From positions 9,173,691-9,237,690 of the forward strand of contig JASSKH010000006.1 of assembly GCA_031763025.1 (NCBI GenBank): a stretch of 64,000 bases of DNA, written 5' to 3'. Position 1 is the stretch's first letter, and every line of letters begins with the position of its first letter. A model generated the notes under the pieces. It saw only the letters and a program-made list of their open reading frames with translations. It made no database searches and had not been told where the DNA came from. Made by a program: the position numbers and the translations under genes. The DNA is from Macrocystis pyrifera. Its lineage: Eukaryota; Sar; Phaeophyceae; Laminariales; Laminariaceae. This document shows positions 44,562 to 56,273 of the stretch, piece after piece.

Positions 44562-47080
44562 GTGCGCTGTATTCCAGTCACACGGTTTGGCATCGTTTGG
44601 TCCATGGTTCGAGGATGTCGCCTTTGATGATGTTTCTATCTGCTGCGTGATGCGGCGCTTGGGTGGTGGTGTTAGGGGGTGGGTGAATAAACGCTCGTCG
44701 TATGAGGGGTGGGAGGGCGGGATATTGTGTTCATGCCTCCATGACCCATCTTTGATTGGCCTTTTATTAGATTGTTGTGGTGGTTAATTGTTAGGTTATA
44801 TAAAATGGGGGACGACGGAAGGAGTCTGTGTAAAGCAATTCGTGAACACTGGGGAGGGTTCGTGGTTTCATCATTTATGCCGTCCTTGATTGGCATTAGT
44901 TAAGTACGTTCTTCTAGGTAGCGGCTAGACTATTCGTGTTTACGTCAAAGAAAGTTATGGACGCCGGAAGGGCGTTAAGGACTTCCCTCTGGCAGTTCTG
45001 TTGCGATCGAGGATTGCGTCGTTGCCAACGACGAAATAATGATCGTTGGGGGTTGCGGGCAGGGGAGCAGAGGAATTGTGTTGATGCGTTTCATACACGC
45101 TGTAGCCTTTGTTGGCGAATTTGTTTTTCTGGCGGAGTCGTTGTTCTCGTTTGCCGTAACGCAGGTAGGTCGTGGACGCTGGGTGGGGGTGGCGTATTTG
45201 TTTCGTACGAAAATTCCGTACCTCGAACTCTTATTTTGCCGTCTGTGGTGGCGTGGTGACCACAGAAGGTGTCGGGGGAGGAGGGAGTAAGTGGATTGCC
45301 GTGCCTTTACACCCAAAAACAGGAATTTGCGTACGTAACCGTTTCGGTTGTTGACATTGCGCATGCTTGAATTACGTGCGTGGCTGGTGTAAAGTGGAGG
45401 GGGGAGGAGGGGGGGGGTATGATGGGCTTTCCTCAAAGCCGTATACTAGCCTGGCGTTTATCTCGCCTGTAGCAGGCGGCGCATGTCGTGGCGACACGGA
45501 GGGGGGGGGCGGGTTGGGTGTAAGGGATGTTGATGACCCAATCTTCATCGACACGGATTGCTGGCTGAAAGCGTGATTGTCGTTTGTTCGTTTCGCGTGC
45601 TTGGGGCCAGGGGGCGCCTGGGAGAGGTTGTCCTGTTCGTAGTCGACGTCTACACGCCGAAGAATGGGATTGTGTTTTATTCGGTTGTTGCGGTCGGCGC
45701 TTGCGTGGTGTTTGTTAACAATATCGTGTGTGTTTAGCTGTGGGGTTGAAGCGGCAGATGCCGTTGTGTTTTGATCTCCGTGCCGTAGGACTGACTGATG
45801 TTTTGTTCTGTTGCTGCCGTGGGTATCTATGCGGACCCGAGAAATTTCTTCGTGGACGCTGGGAAGAGGTCGTATTCTTATCGTTTTCATCCCTCCATGC
45901 CTTACCCTGTGCGCTGCCGTATTATAGTGTTATAGTGTGTTCCTGGGGTGGGACGTACTAGGACTGGGCGATGTTAGTGTTTGTGTACCTGCCGGTACCC
46001 TGACTTCAATGTTATCCCCTTGTTGCGTTCGGTACTTGCGTGGTGGCGGCAAAAAGGGTACCCTTAAGTTGCTGACGAACCCTACGGGAATGACCATCTT
46101 AAAGCGTGTTGGATATTTCCTGATTCTGCGTGGTTTCGGGCAGGGAACGGGTTGCAGACGGAAATATTGACGTCACACTCGAGCGGAAGATCGCGAGGTG
46201 CTTTTCGACGCAGCAACAAAAACGGACAGTAGTGTTATATTGAATGGTTAGTGTGGAACCATGGTAGAACTTCGTATACGTACAGACTGCTGAATGACTT
46301 GGGACACGTATACGATACTACTTGAACTTCGACTGAAAACACGTAGTAGTAAGCAGCTTATTTGCAAATATCAGACATATGGAATCTTCAATATGACAGC
46401 GGCTTATTTTTTTTTAGATGATCCGGATATAAATACTTCCAGTAAAGCATACATTTGAATAATAAATCAGTAGAAGCTTGACATCCACGGCCGAACACCT
46501 ATCGTGCCAATGCATGGAAGCTTGTCGTGTAGGTCTTCCCACCAGCTAGGATCTTCCTCTCTAGGTCCCCACAATATTAGCAAGTCGAATGACAACCTTC
46601 GTTGGTCGAAATATTGCCGAGGTACCATCTAACTTGAGAAGCTCTGCATCTTTCCCAAAATCTGATCTTGTCAACGGATAACGGACGCTTGAGCTCGGCC
46701 CATCATAGGAATTGCTCGAAAAACATTGCGCAACAACCGAGATGTATCGATATCGGTTGTTCTAAAGAAAGCCCGTGAGTCAGAAACGAAAAATGCCACA
46801 ACATGCTTTTTCTATTGTAGTACGCATCTGAGCTGCAGTACGTCAAAATCACGTACATGTACACTGGAATGCTTACAAGCCAGTAGTAGAAGCAAATATA
46901 TTGGAGGCTTTCGGTGCTGAAAAAAAAATTTCCCGCTGCTTCTCCCTCCTGTCGTGGAAACCCTCAATTTGTTCCCTTTCACGGAAAACTCACGTATGCT
47001 AGGCCCCGTTGAAGCCTCAATCTGTTTCCCTTTGGTCGTCGAAGACAGAAGAAAGACATGAACATTTGGGAAAGTACGTG
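44562..47080. other. No supported gene
   Basis: Mid-length frames occur on both strands (for example 44936-45259 and 45372-45890) but contain no domain and differ in character every few hundred bases. Phrases such as gtggacgctggg (45172-45183 and 45853-45864) and ggttgcggg or gttgcgttcggtacttgcgtgg recur, so the stretch 45000-46100 may be an old, much diverged repeat array. Confidence 0.35.
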
Positions 47081-47089
47081 GAAGCGCGT

Positions 47090-47870
47090 GGGAGACATTG
47101 GAAGGAGTACAAGTGCGTCACAGGTTTTGGGAGTAAGTGGACGTAGTTGGAACAACCTGGATCCCAAGGGCAGTCATGGAAGCCCGTGGAAGTGAACGCA
47201 TCTCTTTGGAAGCTTCTGGGGAAGCGCGACTGGAAGCTCCAACCGAAGGGTCCATAGGAAGCATCTACGGAAGCTTCATTCCCATCGGAAAACGAAGCTT
47301 TCCATCACTCCCATTGGATCTAATCCATGGAAGTGGTGGAAGCTTCCATTGAAGTTGTGGAAGCTAATATGGAAATGTTGGAACCTTAAATGGAAGCGAT
47401 GGAGTGGTGGAAACATCCATGGAAGATAGTAGTAGAATGTTCCACGGAAGTGCAGTAAACGTGGCAGCGGAATTTTTTGTTGAAGCGCCCGTATACTTCC
47501 ACGGAAGAGGCTTGCATGGAAGCTTCCATGGAAGCAATGGAAGCTTCCAGGAACAACCTGAAATGTTGTGGAAGTACTCTATAATTGATGGAAGTGCGCA
47601 AAACGCCAATGGAAGTAAATAATGTTCCTCGGAAGCTTCCATGGAAACTTCCACTGCCACTTTCATGGCGCCTCCACGGAAGCTTCCACTCCTAACTTTC
47701 ATGGACGCTCCCAGCTTCCGTGGAAATGGAAGCTTCCACGGAAGTGGTGGACGCTTCCATGGACGTCACTGAAGCTTCCACCACATGCATGGAAGCTTCC
47801 ATGAGTTTTTGGAAGCTTCCATAGAAAGAAGTGGTGGAAGCTTCCATGAAAATTATGGAAATTCCACCTT
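47090..47870. repeat. Palindromic GGAAGCTTCC repeat block
   Basis: For about 780 bp the sequence is composed largely of tggaagcttccatggaag phrases and variants. Both ggaagcttcc and ttccatggaa are self-complementary, so the block reads alike on both strands. Interruptions differ between units. Frames in it give short Trp/Lys/Phe/His-rich peptides on both strands and are not genes. Confidence 0.85.
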
Positions 47871-48077
47871 CTTCTATAAAAAAGCCCATACTGCACCAGA
47901 CCCCCCACGCCACACGACTTCTTACATAAGGCTCATTAATAGAAGAAGAGAAGAGAAATACATAAATTGAAACTCACAGAGGATGACGCACAGAAATAGA
48001 AAATAAGACAAAATAAGACCATATTCAAACCAGCTGCACCAGTTGATGGCACGAGTAGTATAGACATGCTCTACTTC

Positions 48078-48371
48078 CTAGTCGCCCTGGTGCCTTGCTG
48101 CCCTGTCGGCCATCTCCTTCCTACTTTCGTCCACCACGGTTTCTCTTCTGCTCTTCATGTTCCTTCCCTTCCCCGGACTCTCTTGGTCGGTTTTCCTTTC
48201 ACTCCCCTTGTTGGCCTCCCTTCCTCCATTCCCTTGGACTCCACCCACGGCGGATGCGCGGCGCTGCCAACTCAGCTGTGCCCCATCCTCATGCCACCTC
48301 ACCATGAACCGTTCGGCTTCTTCGAGGACCCCCGGTACCACTTGCCCGCCCTTTTCGCTGCAGTGGACCAC
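48078..48371 (-). pseudogene. Protein-like C-terminal fragment, unknown
   Basis: A minus frame (EEAERFMVRWHEDGAQLSWQ, then a Lys/Arg/Glu-rich tail ending RKEMADRAARHQGD) has the composition of a real basic C-terminus and continues upstream only in another frame (about 48425-48371). No motif identifies it. It could be a degraded retroelement Gag tail or an exon. Confidence 0.25.
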
Positions 48372-49107
48372 AACGCGGTCTCAAGTCCCCCACCAAGGGG
48401 GCAAGTTCCGTTGACCCATCGGTAGCTCGGAACTCCCTAACTAAGATCTTCGGCTGTGCATGTATGCCAAGTGTCCGCTAGGTCTGGACTTCTCCACAAC
48501 AGTCGTCGTCCCGATCATTACTCGATAGGTAATTCGCTCTTTGCTTTGCCGTGCCATGGGCCCCGCAAAGAAGAGCCGCCGTTCGTATGCAGTGTGATGA
48601 CATGGCATTGCATTGACTACTCTGCTTACTGCATAACAATGTAATATCTCTGTGGCGTAGTATTGATACCACATAACAACGCATCTCTTTGAGATTGAAG
48701 GATCGTCACGGACGCGGTTGCGCTGGATGTCGACGGCTAAGAAGAGCGATTCCAAGGCCACGGTGGCATGCCCAGGAAACAGATCTGGCCGGAAAAAGGA
48801 CAACCCCGGGTTTTTTTAAAGGAACGGCGTGATTTTTTCCGACCGGTCTATTCGCCCCCCAAAAATGGTACGTATCGCAAATCTCATCACGCTAGAAATC
48901 ACGTAAAGAATTAAAATCGACGAGGAAATAAAGTTGGCGACTATGCACGATATACCTGGTTCGTACAGCAGTACGAGAGCGAAAACGATGCACGCCGTCC
49001 CCATCATACACACATAAACAACACATGGTGGCAGCAGAGATACTCGTACTCGCACAGCGTTTCGAACCCCCCAAGCAAGTAGCCATCCTATCTACTGAGT
49101 TCACGAC

Positions 49108-49824
49108 CATGTGCGATGGAAGGCACCCTCCGTCAAAACGCATCAAGGTGGAAGACGGCCTCCCGGCTTCTTCGTCGGGTGAAGTCGCGTCTCCTGCAGA
49201 AGCAGAGACGAGGACGCAAGGTCGTCCTCAAAATACGAAAGGAAAAGGCAAGTTCAAAGAGGCATACACGGTACTCGGCGCCATGACTATAGCGTCTTCA
49301 CATCTAGCGAGGAGAGTGCCGATGAGTGGGATGCCGGCCCCAGCACTCTGACCATGCATAGCGACTTGAGTCACGGAGGGCCTCCCTTCAAGGGGAAGGC
49401 CCCGAAGAGGCCGTTTCCAGATGTTTTGGCTACGTTGCTCGCGGATTCACGAGGAAACGCGGGGCGGTGGACGACCGCAGTACAATGCCGGGAATGGCAA
49501 AGACGGAGGCGGTGGCAGCGAGCTCAGCGTAAGGGAGGAGTTCGGACATCAACTCGCGGACATCGTCGAATTTCAGCCTCCCCTACCGCAGACTCCTTCC
49601 GCGTTGTCGCAAGAGCTGCTGAGAAGCAGCACAGAGGACGCACCGAGCGTGCGCGGGTGGATTCTTACGTGTGCGAAGGAACAAGCAGGCGACTGCCCTT
49701 GTGAGACGCCGCTGCGGAAGTGGCAGAAGGATTCCCGGCCAATAAACGTAGGCTCCGCCGTGGGGTGGGACGGAACAATGATCACACCTGTGGTTTTCGC
49801 TCACTTTCTGTGTGGTGGTGGTTC
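49108..49824 (+). pseudogene. Frame-broken gene ending in a MITE
   Basis: The pieces read as one protein-like sequence in alternating frames: from ATG 49108 MCDGRHPPSKRIKVED with KGKGKFKEAY; then, after a shift near 49280, DYSVFTSSEESADEWDAGP and KAPKRPFPDVLATLLADSRG; then, after another near 49490, FGHQLADIVEFQPPLPQTPS and SVRGWILTCAKEQ to VVFAHFLCGG. At 49825 a MITE begins and supplies the stop codon at 49850-49852. The early PSKRIKVED segment resembles a basic nuclear signal. I recognise no family. Introns too short to be real would be needed to join the frames, so decay or sequence error is the better explanation. Confidence 0.4.
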
Positions 49825-49932
49825 TATTACGGGGGTCCATAGTAAATAGGACGAAATATTGTCAGGAAAAATAGCTCAATATGTAGGTTTTTGTGTGCAC
49901 CATAGGTCCTATTTACTATGGTCGCCCGTAAT
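49825..49932 (+). mobile_element. MITE family M, copy 4
   Basis: The 108 bp have ends tattacgggggtccatag and ctatggtcgcccgtaata. The inner part (aaatattgtcaggaaaaata, then taggttttt) follows the family. It terminates the broken gene upstream. Confidence 0.88.
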
Positions 49933-50302
49933 AATAGACTACTTGCCTTGCAGCAGAGTAAAAAATAAATATGACTGGGAAGATGTACATCGATCGATCT
50001 TGTTTTACGCGCCTTTTCCCCCGGGCTTTTTTTTGTCGTGGTCTATTATACCAGGAACAGAGAGACGTGTACGTAAATAAGTACGCCAATACCCTGAACC
50101 ACAAACACACCGCCGTGTTGCAAACCGTTCTACAGCAGTACAAACACGTTGCGCGGTGCGCAACAGCAGTAGTTCATGATCTGCGGCATATGATTGACTG
50201 ATGCCGGTAGACCTAACCTTCTGTTGTCAGATGCTGTGCGGGATCTGTGTATACCATTTTTGTAGTTGGCGCAGATTTTACTGGTATCAGTGGTAGTCGT
50301 GT

Positions 50303-50411
50303 TATTACGGGGGACTATGGCAAAAATACCAATTATTTGTATTCAAAACAGTTAAATACAGAGATTGTTGTGTGTACCGTCGGTCCTATTTACTATGGTC
50401 CCCCGTATAAT
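50303..50411 (+). mobile_element. MITE family M, copy 5
   Basis: The ends are tattacgggggactatgg and ctatggtcccccgtataata. The interior is more diverged (caaaaataccaattatttg) and the right end carries an extra ta, as if the TA target were duplicated there. Confidence 0.82.
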
Positions 50412-50621
50412 AGTTCATTCAGATTGCACGCCTCGTGCCCCCCCCTCCCCCGCAAGGAGCTGCCGCGGACGTCATCTATACCATGCAAGATCCGTAACAG
50501 AACAGTTCTCGTACATGTCGATCAGGCATTTGCAATCGATGATATGTCGTATTGTACAGCAGCAGTAGTACACGCATGACACTACAAGAGGGGAGCATAG
50601 TGCGCCGCAGTGTCCAGTCAG

Positions 50622-50727
50622 TACGGGGGACCATAGTAAATAGGGCGAACTATTGTTCGTACAAAGGTGAAAACATGTATAGTTTTTTTAGGCGTACCGC
50701 AGGTCCTATTTGCTATGATCCCCCGTA
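50622..50727 (+). mobile_element. MITE family M, copy 6
   Basis: The ends are tacgggggaccatagtaaa and ctatgatcccccgta, with agtaaatagggcgaactatt following the left end. This is the third family M copy within 900 bp. Confidence 0.82.
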
Positions 50728-51250
50728 TTGGTACGCACACGACAAGGTCCGATTTCAGCCACTACGAGAGCGCAACTTTCCTTACCCTTGACAGATCATC
50801 GCACCAAGCGCGCGGCCGTTTTATTGTTGCAGAAGAGGCATGAACGTACGAGTAAATATGCACCTTATGGAACAGCGACCGCTGAGGGCAGACGTTTTCA
50901 TTCAGTAGTATGCTGGTCTCGTTTTGTACCCACAAAGACGGAACTACTTATGCGAGGTATGTATTATGAGGTATTTGACGTGTGGAACAACTCCTACCGA
51001 AACAGCAGGACATGAGTTCACTCCAACATCAACATGTTACGTACCTGCTACTCACTGCGGGTCATATGCTAGTATGGAAACGCCGACGATGTTCTCCTGG
51101 ATGCGCAGTAGTTAATTGGAAGGTCCACGTCTGTGTGACCCCCAACCCCCCCCCCCCCCCACCTCCCACTGTAACTGTGTCGGCCGTCCCTTTCCTGTTT
51201 TCCCACATGTACGACAATTATTTGATGGGCATGTTCGACCCACGGTTCTT
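50728..51250. other. No supported gene
   Basis: Short frames only. A C run lies at 51145-51159. The sequence then meets the C run of the next repeat. Confidence 0.4.
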
Positions 51251-51251
51251 G

Positions 51252-51791
51252 CCCCCCCCCCCCCCCCCGCTATATCATATACGTGGTATATATAGGTTGT
51301 GTGATGTAGTTTGGCGGCGACGCTGTAAAGCACGACTCTCACTGCGGCAGCTACACAGCGACGGTACTTTTTTTTCTTTCTTTTTTAGGCGGTTACCACT
51401 GGCGGTCAAATTTGATATTTTTTTTGAGGGGAGAACCTTTACTCCGCACAAGGGGGATCATCGTGTCTCATAGTTTGTATATGGCGAGGCACCCACGTGG
51501 CAGTTACGTAGGAAATTCATTGCTGTCTATGGAAGTGGTCACACCAGATATTACACAAATGCATTGATGCTGTGTCCCACATGCAAGAAAATCCGTCTTT
51601 AAAGCGGTTGTTGGGAGGATGCAGCTCACCCTTCATGGGACTCGCCCGACAGCTCACAGCGCTTCGCGCTTGGTATAAGCACTGTCTGCCCGGTCGGTCA
51701 AAAACCGACGCGCTCCGTACCGGCATTGCAGGTATGCGAGGGTCTATGGTCATAGGACTAAGGCCATGCATGATAACGAATACCCCCCCCC
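51252..51791 (-). repeat. Poly-G-bounded repeat, copy 5 (diverged)
   Basis: C runs mark both ends (51252-51268, 51783-51791). The order of landmarks matches other copies: ggcggcgacgctgtaaagca, a T-rich tract (51366-51386), aacctttactccgcacaagg, gatgcagctcacccttcatg and gcgagggtctatggtcata. Many substitutions separate it from the other copies, so it is the oldest. It lies head-to-tail with copy 4. Confidence 0.8.
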
Positions 51792-51827
51792 GTCATACGA
51801 GTACGGGCATGCATGGTAATGAAGACC

Positions 51828-52383
51828 TCCCCGCCCCCATATATATGAGTTGGGTTGGCGTTGGTTGGCAACGGCACTGTAAAACATGCCGCTCACTACG
51901 TGAACTAGACAACCAGGGTACCGTTTCTTTTTATTTATTTATTTATTTTTTGGCGGTCGCCCACAGCTGGTCGTCTAGTTAGATCATTTGTGCGAAGTAA
52001 AGAACCATTACTCTGCACAAGGGAATTGATCATATCACGTAGTGTTCAAGGTACGGCACCCAAGAGGCAGTTACATAATACTCCCATTGCTGTCTCTAGA
52101 AGTGGCCACACCGGAAATTAAACTAACTCATTGAAGCTGTCATCCATATGCAAGTCCGCCTCACAAGCGGTTCTTAGTAGGATGCAGCTCACCCTTCATG
52201 CGACTCGCCGGACACCTCACGGCGCTTCGCGCTTGGTGCAAGCAATGTCTGCCTGGTCGGTGAAAACCCGACATGCTCCGTCCCGGCCTTGTAGGGATGC
52301 GAGGGTCTATGGTCATACGACTACGGCCATGCATGAGATCGAGTACATCTCTCCTATCGAGTACACCCCCCCCCCTCCCCCCC
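51828..52383 (-). repeat. Poly-G-bounded repeat, copy 4
   Basis: This copy is close to copies 1-3 and has a T tract with a taaa pattern (51926-51951). Its right end is a C run beginning 52366, its left end a short C-rich stretch near 51829. The conserved frame (from 52131 on + here) reads SICKSASQAVLSRMQLTLHA onward without a break to the C run. Confidence 0.87.
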
Positions 52384-52915
52384 ATTCCTCCACCGTGGCG
52401 GCAGAAAATGTCATCCATGAAGTCAACCCCATATAACTACCATCCCCTCCATTGAAGTATTGGCAAGAGGTTAGCTATCCAAGCAACGCCCAGCCTCCCG
52501 CTTGACAGGACAGCTCGAACAATTTTTTTTCCTGAGGTGCCCAACAGAACCACAATGCCGCGAGATCGGGCAGACGTTCCCAACACGAAACGTTTCGTAT
52601 ATTATCCTACCATAACAATGTTCGCACCTCGTCTCTTACGCTGAATAAACTACACTAGTGTTGGAATCATTTGTTTTCTGGGGGTTTATGCCTCCACTTC
52701 GCTGCCATACCCCATCCCGCACGAAACGCAAAATTACCGATTCCGAATAAACACCACAAAACAAACATCGCGAAAGGGATCACAACCGATATCCATCTGC
52801 GTTTGGCCAACCCAAAAACCCCCCTACTGTGGACACGACGAGTACAAGCCCACCCCCCCCCCCACCCCCCCCCCCCCCCCCCCCCCCCCCATCATAGTCC
52901 CGCGAGGCGTCCAAC
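52384..52915. other. Gene-free stretch with a 40-base C tract
   Basis: At 52850-52890 an almost pure C tract (with a few a) precedes the end of the minus-strand exon chain. Otherwise no feature is evident. The Pro-rich and Gly-rich frames over the tract are artefacts. Confidence 0.5.
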
Positions 52916-54089
52916 TCAAGGCATGCTCTCAACATTCTCAGCACTTGCATCACTCTCGTCGAGATCTTCTGCTTCCTCAATTGCCCTCCACGTTTTCCGT
53001 CTCATTCTTCCGCTGGACCTGCAAAGGACGGGCGTAGGGAGAACCGCCACTGGCCCTGCCGCCGCCCCCCCCCCCCGTCCCCCCCGTGCGTCGGTGGACG
53101 TCGTTGATGCCGCAGGTGGCGTATCCAGGGACGCCACCGGTGCCGCGTTCCTCTTGCTGTCGTTCCTCGACTTCTTCGACGTAGGCCCGGTTGTCGTCGG
53201 CGGGGTCTCCGGGCGTGACACCTGGCCGCCATTGTCTATCCACGCTTTCTGCACCTTTGCGCACTGCGCCGGGGACGCCTTTTTGTGGCCAACGCTCAGA
53301 AGCGCCGTCACGGAGACGCCGCGCGTCCCGCATTCCTTGCGAGTGCGCTGCTTGGAGACCTTGTCTGCCGACGATTGAACTACCATGGCTTCATTCAAGG
53401 TTCGGGTAGAGTTGCTGCCGGAGCCGTCGTACACTAAAAGTCCGGTGGCACACCCCTCTTCCTCCCTCGCGCGCTTGTTGGCAGAGAGACCTCGCTCGCT
53501 TTCGCCCCCTTCGAACTCTCCCACCTGAACATCCGTGTTTCCAAGCGCCGCACATCTGAGTTCGTTCGCCACCTTGAGCAGTTTGCTGTCCTTAGTCTGC
53601 GTGACGGATCTGTTTGCTATCGTCTTCAGCTTTTTGTCATCAGCTCTCATGAACGACGCGCTATCCCACACCGTCGCGTCTCCATAGAGCTGGGCCGCCT
53701 TTCGCTGGTGTACCAGTGTGTCCTTCTCGGCCCTATCAGTGAGCGGTGGTAGCCCGCATGCACGGCGCAGATGTCTTACCACTGCGCGATATCCGCCGGG
53801 ATAGCACCTCTTCAAGAGAGCAAGCTGAGCCCGCCCGACGCTACTGATGTAGAAGTCGCTCCGCTTGGACACCATCGTGGAGATGCTCACGTTGAAGCTT
53901 TCTACAGCGTTTGTCCCGATGAGGACGCAGAAACAGAACGCGCGCAGACATGCTGTGTTGACGAGGACCTGCACCGCGCACGCTGAGCATTTCCGCTTGA
54001 CCGCAGCGTTTTCTCCCGCACCATTGGCACAGGGGCTGAAGAACGTTGTTGGTTGACTCTCTCGCCAGGCCAGGTGCTTCAAGGTTCCG
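52916..54089 (-). CDS. Last exon(s) of unknown spliced gene; possible transposase-like core
   Basis: This is the longest open frame of the minus-strand exon chain. It includes RKCSACAVQVLVNTACLRAF, then GTNAVESFNVSISTMVSKRS and LALLKRCYPGGYRAVVRHLR. A long charged, Ser/Thr-rich tail follows with Lys/Arg clusters (TSKKSRNDSKRN) and an acidic end (EEAEDLDESDASAENVESMP, stop at 52916). The pattern N-x-VESFN followed by a basic-aromatic stretch is reminiscent of the C-terminal part of Mutator/MULE-type transposases, where an invariant Glu lies in such a motif; this is a weak, single-motif link. A usable acceptor (gactcgcag|cgg) is at 54090, out of phase with the exon upstream as I read it. It could equally be a host gene of unknown function. 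Confidence 0.5.
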
Positions 54090-54188
54090 CTGCGAGTCAC
54101 AACCGCGAGATAAAGAAAAGGCATGTGCGTATCAGACACAAGTATAGATTTTGAATTGCCGTAACTCGACAAATGATCGCGGCATCAC

Positions 54189-54327
54189 CGAAAGAGTGTG
54201 TCGTGTATTATTCGAGGCCCCTACCGCGTCTGTCCCAAGGAGTGTCTCCGCGATCTCCGAGGAGTGTCGGTTATACGACTGCAGCAATTCATGCCAACGA
54301 GTGCGATCAACCTCCCACGTCCACCAC
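54189..54327 (-). CDS. Internal exon of the unknown minus-strand gene
   Basis: The exon begins at an acceptor ttacag|gtgg (exon start 54327) that is in phase with the donor at 54409 upstream, giving an 82-base intron. It reads WWTWEVDRTRWHELLQSYNR and IAETLLGTDAVGASNN. A donor-like ttcg|gtgatg is at 54188. The junction to the next exon does not keep phase, so an indel or unseen splice site lies there. Confidence 0.5.
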
Positions 54328-54409
54328 CTGTAACACCCCGACCAAGCCCGGGACTCCTCTCCTAAATATGTACATATTCCGCGGTGATTTTGCAACACGC
54401 GAAACTCAC

Positions 54410-54640
54410 CTGTTTGATTGGCCTAGGTGCGAGGATACGACCATGATGCGCGTTCCCATTGCATCGAACACCACCGTTTCCCTGGCGACCACACCCTTCA
54501 CTGCAGACACGTACCGAAACATGCACTCCTGGTTCGCACGTGAAACACCGAATGCGGGGCAGTGTAGGCGTGCGGCGAGATAACGGCGTGAACCAGGTGC
54601 GTTTTTAGCTTTGTTCCATAAGACCATATCGTCAATGGAC
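54410..54640 (-). CDS. Internal exon of the unknown minus-strand gene
   Basis: The exon reads TSIDDMVLWNKAKNAPGSRR, ANQECMFRYVSAVKGVVARE and VVFDAMGTRIMVVSSHLGQS and ends in a perfect donor (aacag|gtgagt, last exon base 54410). The start near 54640 follows ccacattccaag; this acceptor is only fair. No domain is recognised. Confidence 0.5.
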
Positions 54641-55510
54641 GTCACTTGGAATGTGGACAGGGGCACGACATTCGGACATGGATCATACAGAATATTACCC
54701 AACAATCTTTCCCGCTGGCGAGTTGTTTACAAAATACGTGTATGGCGTTAGATGACGGCGACTCTACACGACACCCGGTAATGACGAATGTGACAAGGGA
54801 TTCGTGCGTGCCGTCTCCAACCAAATGCTCAAATGCTGCAAGTCTGAGGGTTAGCTCACATTCTTTTCCAGACACAGCGCAGTTTTCTGGCCACACCAGT
54901 ACTACGCGTTTTTACGTATGACCGGCAATAACAAGGCATACGTGCAAAGACAAACTACAAATCCTGCCCCAACTATTTGGTCAGACTCGATCCTGACTTA
55001 CGCCTGGGGTGGTTTAAGAAACGCGGTCAAAGTAATGGACAGGAACACATATCCCTTCCACAGACCTTTCCACAAACCTTAACCTTCGTCGTGAGGATCA
55101 GAGCTGCCGGGGCGTGCACCATCTCTGCGTGTGCAGCTCCCGGGGCCGAGATGAAAACATCTCCCACATCCTCGGGCAAACCGCAGCTCGCCTGTTGCTA
55201 TACGGAGTTTCTCCCGCTGCGCCTTCCGCGTCACATTCTGGCAGGCACGAACACAATAGAATACCAACAGATAGTACAAAATTGTTCAATATATGTATGG
55301 ACACCACACACGTGACACGGTTTTTGTTTTTTGTCGATGACAGGATGTTAAAACTTGGGCGAAACATGGTCGAGGCGTTCCTACAGGAACCCGGCGGAAC
55401 ACACGTATCACGACCCGATGGGTGAACTGCTACTGCGAGAAAGGGAGGCGATATAACGACGCCAAAATATGTATATTTGTTCTAACTCGACTCCAACTGT
55501 TAGCACTCAC

Positions 55511-56136
55511 CGGCTTCAGAGAGTAGACCGCGTCGTCTACTGCTTCAAGCGTTCTATCGATGATGCGCAGCCCCTCCACGTAGATATGTTCGACTTCGGC
55601 GATTGCCATCTCTAGACGTTTGAATGTATCCGACACCGTCGTCCCGGCAGCCGCCCCCACGAGCGCCTTCGCTTCCGCGGCCTGAGTCCGCCGCGCCCCT
55701 TCATGGAAGGCTTCTTTTTTTGTCTTGAACAACTCCTTACAGACACACAGGGTCTTTAGCAGGCTGGGTACCGTCTGCGCCGACTCCTTGCACACTCCGA
55801 GGGTTACTCTGGGGGCGGCTTGACCACTCACAGCTGGCACGCACCCCCCCGGCACCCCAACCTCGCCCTCGCCGTCACCCTCGCCGTCGCCCTCGTCACC
55901 CTCTGCGTTCTGGTCGTCGGCGTCGCCCGTTACTTCAACGAAGAAGTCGCCACCTTCCGCGGGTGTGTTTGAAAGCATCTCGCCGTCGGGGTCCCCCTCG
56001 GCGATTGTGAAGTCGTCAGCGCCTGCGCACTCCTTAGAGCAGAAGGAGTGGTTGCCTGTCGAGTTTTCACATCCGAGGGATTGTGTACTGCGCTCAGCCA
56101 ACGCGGAGCATCGAAAGTCATGCCTAACGCACGTCG
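55511..56136 (-). CDS. Internal exon of the unknown minus-strand gene
   Basis: The frame begins near acttcag|cgacg (56136) or further in, and includes CENSTGNHSFCSKECAGADD, an acidic Asp/Gly/Glu repeat (about 55860-55945), and a helical part RLEMAIAEVEHIYVEGLRII, DRTLEAVDDAVYSLKP. It ends at a good donor (aagccg|gtgagt, last base 55511). The Cys residues may bind metal. The acidic stretch is encoded by an imperfect gagggcgac repeat. Confidence 0.5.
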
Positions 56137-56171
56137 CTGAAGTAAATATAACCTAATAGAGGAACACTTAC

Positions 56172-56232
56172 ACGCCGTGTGACGCATGTTGGTATACTCC
56201 CCATGGCGCGGTGGTGTATGAAATAACGCCAA
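56172..56232 (-). CDS. Short internal exon (61 bases)
   Basis: It lies between an excellent acceptor (tttttttttag|ttgg, start 56232) and a consensus donor (gcgt|gtaagt, end 56172). In phase with the exon upstream it reads GVISYTTAPWGVYQHASHG. The next exon in the chain is not in phase through its best acceptor, but is through a weaker one at 56152. Confidence 0.5.
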
Positions 56233-56273
56233 CTAAAAAAAAACAAAATCCACAACGTGACCCAACTACTGAC

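Noticed and set aside
45000-46170. One or more genes on the + strand
   Set aside because: Several frames of 60-107 codons exist but none has a motif, consistent composition or splice context.
47090-47870. CRISPR-like array of short palindromic repeats
   Set aside because: Spacers are not regular, repeats vary, and the genome is clearly eukaryotic.
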